A DNA stretch of 40,710 nucleotides from NCBI GenBank assembly GCA_025352405.1, contig JANXTM010000279.1, positions 1-40,710 of the forward strand. Direction: 5' to 3'. The translations under genes and the position numbers were made by a program. The notes beneath the pieces are model-generated. The model was not told the origin of the DNA and searched no databases. It saw only the letters and a program-made list of their open reading frames with translations. Positions within the stretch are counted from its first letter, which is position 1, and every line of letters begins with the position of its first letter. Positions 36,440 to 40,710 of the stretch are shown in pieces. This DNA is from Polaromonas sp. (lineage in GTDB: Bacteria > Pseudomonadota > Gammaproteobacteria > Burkholderiales > Burkholderiaceae_C).

Positions 36440-37774
36440 ATGAGAGTCGTTGTTCTGGGCGCGGGCATTATTGGTGTCAACACCGCCTGGCATTTGCTGG
36501 AGCGCGGCCATGAAGTCACGGTGGTCGAGCGGCAGCCGGGCGCTGCGCTGGAGACCAGCTTCGCCAACGCGGCGCAAATTTCGGTCAGTTACTGCGAACC
36601 CTGGGCCAACCGCGACGCACCCCTGAAGGCATTGAAATGGATGTTTCGCAACGATGCGCCGCTGCTCTTTTGCCCCAAACTCGACCCACACCAGTGGCTG
36701 TGGGGTCTGAAGTTTTTGGCGCAATGCAATGATGCCGCATTTGAGCGCAACGTGCAGCAACTGGTGGCGCTGGGGGCCTACAGCCACGCGGCGCTGAAAG
36801 ATGTTGTGGCGGCCACCGGCATTCAATACAGCCGGCTGGAGCGCGGCATTGCGCATTACTACACCAACCAGAAATCATTTGACACGGCGGGCGCTGCGGC
36901 CATGCTGATGCGCAAATACGGCGTAGACCGCCGCGTAGTGAGCAGCGCGGAGCTGTTGGTGATTGAGCCCGCCTTCAAGTCGTTTGCGCACCGCATTGTG
37001 GGCGGCACCTACACCGCCAGCGACGAAAGCGGCGACGCACACGTGTTCACCCAGGCACTGGCCGAGCGCTGCGCAAGCCGGGGCGCAAGGTTTTTGTACA
37101 AACACACCATTGAACGTCTTGAAACAGCCGGTGGCGCTATTGAATCAGTAGCTGTTCGGGCAGTAAAAACGGGGGCTATAAGCACAAATCACCACCCACT
37201 CCTGCACCTCAAGGCCGACGCCGTGGTGGCTGCCTGTGGCTCCTACACGGCTCCGCTGCTGCGCACAGTGGGCGTCAACCTGCCCATCTATCCGGGCAAG
37301 GGTTACAGCGCCAGCTTCAAACTGCTTGATCCTGGGCGCGCTCCTTTTGTCAGCACGATTGATGACGAGGTCAAATGCGCCATGAGCCGGCTAGGCTCTG
37401 GCGAGCATGGCGATGAAAACGGTTTTCTTCGGGTAGCAGGGACGATTGAAGTTGGCGGCTACGACTTGTCACTTGACACACCCTTGGCCAAAGCCCGTTG
37501 CAAGATGCTGGCAGACCGGATTGAGCAGGTCCTGCCCGGGGTGTGTGACACGCGCCTGGCTGAAGACGGCGGCGAGCCCCATTTCTGGGCCGGTCTGCGC
37601 CCCGCCACGCCGACCAACATCCCTTACATCGGCCAGACCAAGGTCGGTAAGCTGTGGGTCAATGCTGGCCACGGCACGCTGGGCTGGACGCATGGCGCGG
37701 GCTCTGGCAAGGCGATGGCCGAACTGATCAGTGGCGAAACACCGGCGATGGCGTTTGATTTTCGGGCTGCTTGA
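36440..37774 (+). CDS. dadA: D-amino-acid dehydrogenase
   Basis: A 444-residue FAD-dependent enzyme oxidising D-amino acids (mainly D-alanine) to 2-oxo acids at the inner membrane. The N-terminal FAD motif is VVLGAGIIGVNTAWHLLERG (about 4-23). Other signatures are SYCEPWANRDAP, GTYTASDESGDAHVFTQAL, YPGKGYSASF, and the closing HFWAGLRPATPTNIPYIGQT and NAGHGTLGWTHGAGSG. About 16 residues at about 233-248 (AIESVAVRAVKTGAIS) are encoded by a dispersed repeat. The region around GSGEHGDENG may also be enlarged. The start ATG 36440 has AAGGTG six bases upstream. The divergent ArgP-like gene is the likely regulator. Confidence 0.92.
   Translation: MRVVVLGAGIIGVNTAWHLLERGHEVTVVERQPGAALETSFANAAQISVSYCEPWANRDAPLKALKWMFRNDAPLLFCPKLDPHQWLWGLKFLAQCNDAAFERNVQQLVALGAYSHAALKDVVAATGIQYSRLERGIAHYYTNQKSFDTAGAAAMLMRKYGVDRRVVSSAELLVIEPAFKSFAHRIVGGTYTASDESGDAHVFTQALAERCASRGARFLYKHTIERLETAGGAIESVAVRAVKTGAISTNHHPLLHLKADAVVAACGSYTAPLLRTVGVNLPIYPGKGYSASFKLLDPGRAPFVSTIDDEVKCAMSRLGSGEHGDENGFLRVAGTIEVGGYDLSLDTPLAKARCKMLADRIEQVLPGVCDTRLAEDGGEPHFWAGLRPATPTNIPYIGQTKVGKLWVNAGHGTLGWTHGAGSGKAMAELISGETPAMAFDFRAA
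37136..37183 (+). repeat. Dispersed hairpin repeat inserted in frame in dadA, copy 4
   Basis: Starts with GCTATTGAATCAGTAGC, has the core TCGGGCAGTAAAAACGGGGG and ends with GCTATAAGC. The core is shared with copy 1 (TCGGGCAGTAAATTCGGGG). It is 48 bases, 16 codons, with no stop, and it falls in a variable surface region between ERLETAGG and the NHHPLLHLKADAVV segment. Confidence 0.75.
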
Positions 37775-37956
37775 AGTCAACTGATACCTTTGGCAGCATT
37801 TCAGATGCGCATGCGTGGCAGTTTCGAGCGTTTTGACGGGTTGAACAAAAAACGATGTAAACATCATCATCTGCCGCAAAAAATCTAAAAAAGACGTCTA
37901 TACGGTCACTTTATCGCCTTGTCTGACAACGCTGCTGTTTTAAAAAGCGTATTCTT

Positions 37957-37971
37957 TGTTGCGGTGCAGCA
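37957..37971. promoter_or_regulatory. Candidate PhaR-type operator before the PHB-like esterase
   Basis: TGTTGC-ggt-GCAGCA, a near-perfect dyad (one mismatch) 25 bases before the esterase ATG. TGC-rich dyads of this shape are typical for PhaR, the regulator of polyhydroxyalkanoate granule genes. The assignment leans on the gene behind it. Confidence 0.4.
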
Positions 37972-37995
37972 TTTTTGTACCGAACAGGATTCCAC

Positions 37996-39402
37996 ATGCA
38001 AAAATCACTTCTGCAAAAAGTATTTGTCCAGACCATGCTTAAGGCGACCCGCCTGACGGGCAAAGGTAGCCTGATGGACGCAACCCGTCTTATTCAACGC
38101 GCTTTGGCAAGCCTGGGCACCGGGGAACCCTCTGCGCCAGCCGGGCCAGCAACCCCCGACCGCCCCCCTGGCAACGACCAACATTACAGCGGTTCTTCTC
38201 ATCGGACCGGCGACGTGACCGATGTTAAAGTTAAGCCAACCGCTCAGGGACCCACCACCTCTGCCACTCCGCTGGCAACAGCCCCTGCGGGGCCAGCAGC
38301 CAACGATGTCACGGTCAGCCCTGATGTTGCGCAACTGCCCCTAAGTGCACGGACCGTATCAAGAATCGCCATGCCAGAAAAGGCATTTGGTGAACCGCGC
38401 TCCCCAAACTTCGTCCTGAGTCCTTCACCCGAGCATTCACCTTCCGCCCAGCCGTCCGCGTTCATACCCCCCGCACCGGCAGCAGCGCCAGCAGTTCCGG
38501 TGCATAGGCCCGGCGCATTTACAGAAAGTACTATCCAGTTCAAAGGCGAACAGTACGCTTACCGGCTGTATGTTCCGGCGAGTCCTGTGGCATCCAGCGC
38601 AGCAGATGGTTCTGCTACTTTCGGACCGCTGCCGTTGGTAGTGTTGCTACACGGCTGCAAGCAAAACGCGTTGGACTTCGCCAAGGGCACGGGCATGAAT
38701 GCGCTGGCCGACCAGCACCAGATCGTTGTGCTGTACCCCGAACAGCTGTCCAAAGCCAACAGTGGTAACTGCTGGAACTGGTTTGAACCTTCCCACCAGA
38801 CGCGTAGTGGCGAGCCCGGCATGATTGCCGCATTGACACGCAAAACCATTGCCGCCAGCCTGGGCGACGTGCACATTGACCCCGACCGTGTGTACATTGC
38901 CGGCCTCTCGGCAGGCGGGGCCATGTCGGCAGTGGTGGCCGAGCTGTACCCCGACATTTTTGCTGCTGTCGGCGTGCATTCAGGCCTGCCTGCAGGCGCG
39001 GCACAAAGCATGATTGGCGCTTTCGGCGCCATGCGGCGCGGGGCCCCGGTACAGACGGCCACCGCGATGCCAACCATCATTTTTCATGGCACTGCCGACA
39101 AAACAGTGCACCCCGACAATGGCGAACATGCCAGTGACGCCGCACGGGCAGCACTGGGGAACAGCGGGCTGGCGCTTGTCAAAAACGAGCAAATCATGCG
39201 CGCCAAAGACCAGCGACCTGCCAAGCGCACTACCTACATGGACGACAACGGCAAGCCTTATGTCGAGCACTGGACAGTAGAAGCCGGCGGCCACGCCTGG
39301 TCTGGCGGCAACGCTGCAGGTTCCTACACCGATCCGCAAGGGCCTTCAGCGTCCCGGGCGATGCTTGCGTTTTTTCTGCAACACAAAAAGCAGGCGCCGT
39401 AG
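37996..39402 (+). CDS. PHB depolymerase-family esterase
   Basis: A 468-residue alpha/beta hydrolase of the PHB-depolymerase/LpqC-type esterase family. A basic N-terminus (1-45, QKSLLQKVFVQTMLKATRLT) is followed by a long Pro/Ala/Ser-rich linker (about 46-170). The catalytic domain then has LVVLLHGCKQNALDFAKGTG (oxyanion side), NCWNWFE and the lipase box AGLSAGGAMS (Ser about residue 305). The acid residue is probably in FHGTADKTVHPDN and the His in EAGGHAWSGG. No standard signal peptide is seen, so it may act on intracellular polymer. ATG 37996 has AGGA seven bases upstream. It converges on bktB with a 14-base gap. Confidence 0.87.
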   Translation: MQKSLLQKVFVQTMLKATRLTGKGSLMDATRLIQRALASLGTGEPSAPAGPATPDRPPGNDQHYSGSSHRTGDVTDVKVKPTAQGPTTSATPLATAPAGPAANDVTVSPDVAQLPLSARTVSRIAMPEKAFGEPRSPNFVLSPSPEHSPSAQPSAFIPPAPAAAPAVPVHRPGAFTESTIQFKGEQYAYRLYVPASPVASSAADGSATFGPLPLVVLLHGCKQNALDFAKGTGMNALADQHQIVVLYPEQLSKANSGNCWNWFEPSHQTRSGEPGMIAALTRKTIAASLGDVHIDPDRVYIAGLSAGGAMSAVVAELYPDIFAAVGVHSGLPAGAAQSMIGAFGAMRRGAPVQTATAMPTIIFHGTADKTVHPDNGEHASDAARAALGNSGLALVKNEQIMRAKDQRPAKRTTYMDDNGKPYVEHWTVEAGGHAWSGGNAAGSYTDPQGPSASRAMLAFFLQHKKQAP

Positions 39403-39416
39403 TAATCCGGACAGAA

Positions 39417-40601
39417 TTACATACGCTCAAAGATGGCGGCAATCCCCTGCCCTCCACCAATGCACATGGTCACCAGCGCGTAGCGGCCTTGAATGCGGTG
39501 CAACTCATGAATCGCCTTGACGGTGATCAGCGCGCCGGTGGCACCAATCGGGTGGCCCAGAGAAATGCCCGAGCCGTTGGGGTTGACCTTGGCCGGGTCC
39601 AGGCCGAGGTCCCGCGTGACGGCGCAGGCCTGCGCGGCAAAGGCCTCGTTGGCTTCAATCACGTCCAGGTCGTTCACGGTCAGCCCGGCTTTTTGCAATG
39701 CCAGTTTGGTCGCGGGCACCGGGCCTATGCCCATGAACTGCGGGTCCACTCCGGCATGCGCGTAGGCGACCAGGCGGGCCAGCGGCTTTGCGCCACGGGC
39801 TTTGGCAGCGCCCGCTTCCATCAGCACAACGGCGGCTGCGGCGTCGTTGATGCCTGACGCATTACCGGCCGTCACGGTGCCGTTTTCTTTCAAAAACACC
39901 GGCTTGAGTTTGGCCATGTCGGCCAGCGTGCAATTGGGGCGGAAATGCTCATCGAGCGCGTAGGCCACGTCGCCCTTTTTGCTTTTCAGCATGATGGGCA
40001 CGATCTGGTCCTTGAAGTAACCGGCATCCGTGGCGCGTTGGGCGCGGTTGTGGCTTTCGACCGCAATCGCGTCCTGCTCTTCACGGGTGATACCCCATTT
40101 AGCGGCGATGTTTTCAGCCGTCACGCCCATGTGGATGTTCTGGAAAGGATCATGCAGCGCGCCGACCACCATATCGATCATTTTGGTGTCGCCCATGCGG
40201 GCACCCCAGCGCGTAGCCAGGCTGGCATACGGGCCACGGCTCATGTTTTCAGCCCCGCCGCCTATGGCAATGTCGGCATCGCCGAGCAAAATTGACTGGC
40301 TGGCCGAGACAATCGCCTGCAGGCCCGAGCCGCACAGCCGGTTGACGTTGAACGCTGGCGTGCCTTCGCCACAACCGCCGTTGATGGCCGCCACCCGTGA
40401 CAGGTACATGTCTTTGGGCTCAGTGTTCAGCACATGACCAAACACCACATGGCCCACGTCTTTGCCATCGACACCGGCGCGGGCGAGCGACTCGCGCACC
40501 ACCGTAGCGGCCAGGTCAGTCGGGGGAATGTCTTTAAGGCTTCCGCCGTACGTACCAATGGCGGTGCGCACAGCGCTGACAACAACAACTTCACGACTCA
40601 T
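39417..40601 (-). CDS. bktB: Beta-ketothiolase BktB (acetyl-CoA C-acyltransferase)
   Basis: A 394-residue thiolase condensing or cleaving 3-ketoacyl-CoA, linking beta-oxidation with polyhydroxyalkanoate precursors. The nucleophilic cysteine is in VNRLCGSGLQAIVSA (Cys90). The base-pair residues are His in GHPIGATGALI (about 350) and Cys in MCIGGGQGIAAIFER (about 380). The run ARLVAYAHAGVDPQFMGIGP and ENGTVTAGNASGINDAAAAV follow Ralstonia BktB closely, more so than PhaA. ATG 40601 has GGAG eight bases upstream. An unexplained short dyad CTGA-aaaa-TCAG lies at the window edge (40699-40710). Confidence 0.93.
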   Translation of the reverse strand: MSREVVVVSAVRTAIGTYGGSLKDIPPTDLAATVVRESLARAGVDGKDVGHVVFGHVLNTEPKDMYLSRVAAINGGCGEGTPAFNVNRLCGSGLQAIVSASQSILLGDADIAIGGGAENMSRGPYASLATRWGARMGDTKMIDMVVGALHDPFQNIHMGVTAENIAAKWGITREEQDAIAVESHNRAQRATDAGYFKDQIVPIMLKSKKGDVAYALDEHFRPNCTLADMAKLKPVFLKENGTVTAGNASGINDAAAAVVLMEAGAAKARGAKPLARLVAYAHAGVDPQFMGIGPVPATKLALQKAGLTVNDLDVIEANEAFAAQACAVTRDLGLDPAKVNPNGSGISLGHPIGATGALITVKAIHELHRIQGRYALVTMCIGGGQGIAAIFERM

Positions 40602-40710
40602 GAGGGTCTCCTGTTCTGGTTTGAATGTATAGCAAGGCAGACTGTAGTTTGCGCGGAATTGGCTACTGGGGTCTTACGGGTGGGGAGGGAGGTGGCGCCT
40701 GATTTTTCAG

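Overview
The window reads as chromosomal DNA of a betaproteobacterium, most likely Comamonadaceae (Rhodoferax/Polaromonas-like). This rests on gene content and protein character: a BktB-type thiolase, a PHB-type esterase, GTP-dependent PEPCK, a methionine synthase split into two genes, a TorF-type porin with glnK-amtB, and short dispersed palindromic repeats of a kind I associate with this family. No rRNA, tRNA, CRISPR array, transposase or phage gene was seen. It looks like core chromosome with light decay, not an island.

Layout. 1-2,700: a leftward nitrogen operon (TorF-type porin, glnK, amtB; amtB runs off the left edge) behind a near-perfect sigma-54 promoter with NtrC-like sites upstream. 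2,697-7,251: comM, then cpdB overlapping a Sel1-repeat lipoprotein gene. 7,473-11,121: a frameshifted HdeD-like/papain-like membrane gene, a phytase-like lipoprotein, and a glycine-zipper pseudogene with several lesions. 11,261-16,036: methionine synthase split into metH2 (pterin, B12 and activation domains) and metH1 (homocysteine domain), with an oppositely oriented cyclic-nucleotide-binding gene between them. 16,107-23,318: rhodanese, recQ, a double-AAA ATPase, threonine ammonia-lyase, a MOSC protein and a 54-residue membrane peptide. 23,319-27,560: a long leader with palindromes before pckG, a small membrane protein divergent from a LysR regulator, and a 57-residue protein. 27,900-30,815: metallophosphoesterase, a secreted fasciclin protein with a 22-bp palindrome upstream, a TetR regulator and an exported thioredoxin-like protein. 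31,055-40,710: a 1,362-residue sensor kinase, an ArgP-like regulator divergent from dadA, a PHB-depolymerase-like esterase, and bktB.

How the genes connect. The left end is a nitrogen-scavenging circuit. cpdB, dadA, ilvA, pckG, bktB and the PHB-type esterase suggest salvage of nucleotides, amino acids and storage polymer into central carbon.

The most interesting signal is a family of short hairpin repeats. Three copies lie between genes. One copy (37,136-37,183) sits in frame inside dadA, and a related-looking segment (about 11,768-11,837) sits in frame inside metH2. Both add extra peptide to otherwise conserved enzymes. Other notable items are a hairpin that would mask the metH2 ribosome binding site, a seven-G tract that splits the HdeD-like gene, and perfect palindromes before cpdB and the fasciclin gene.
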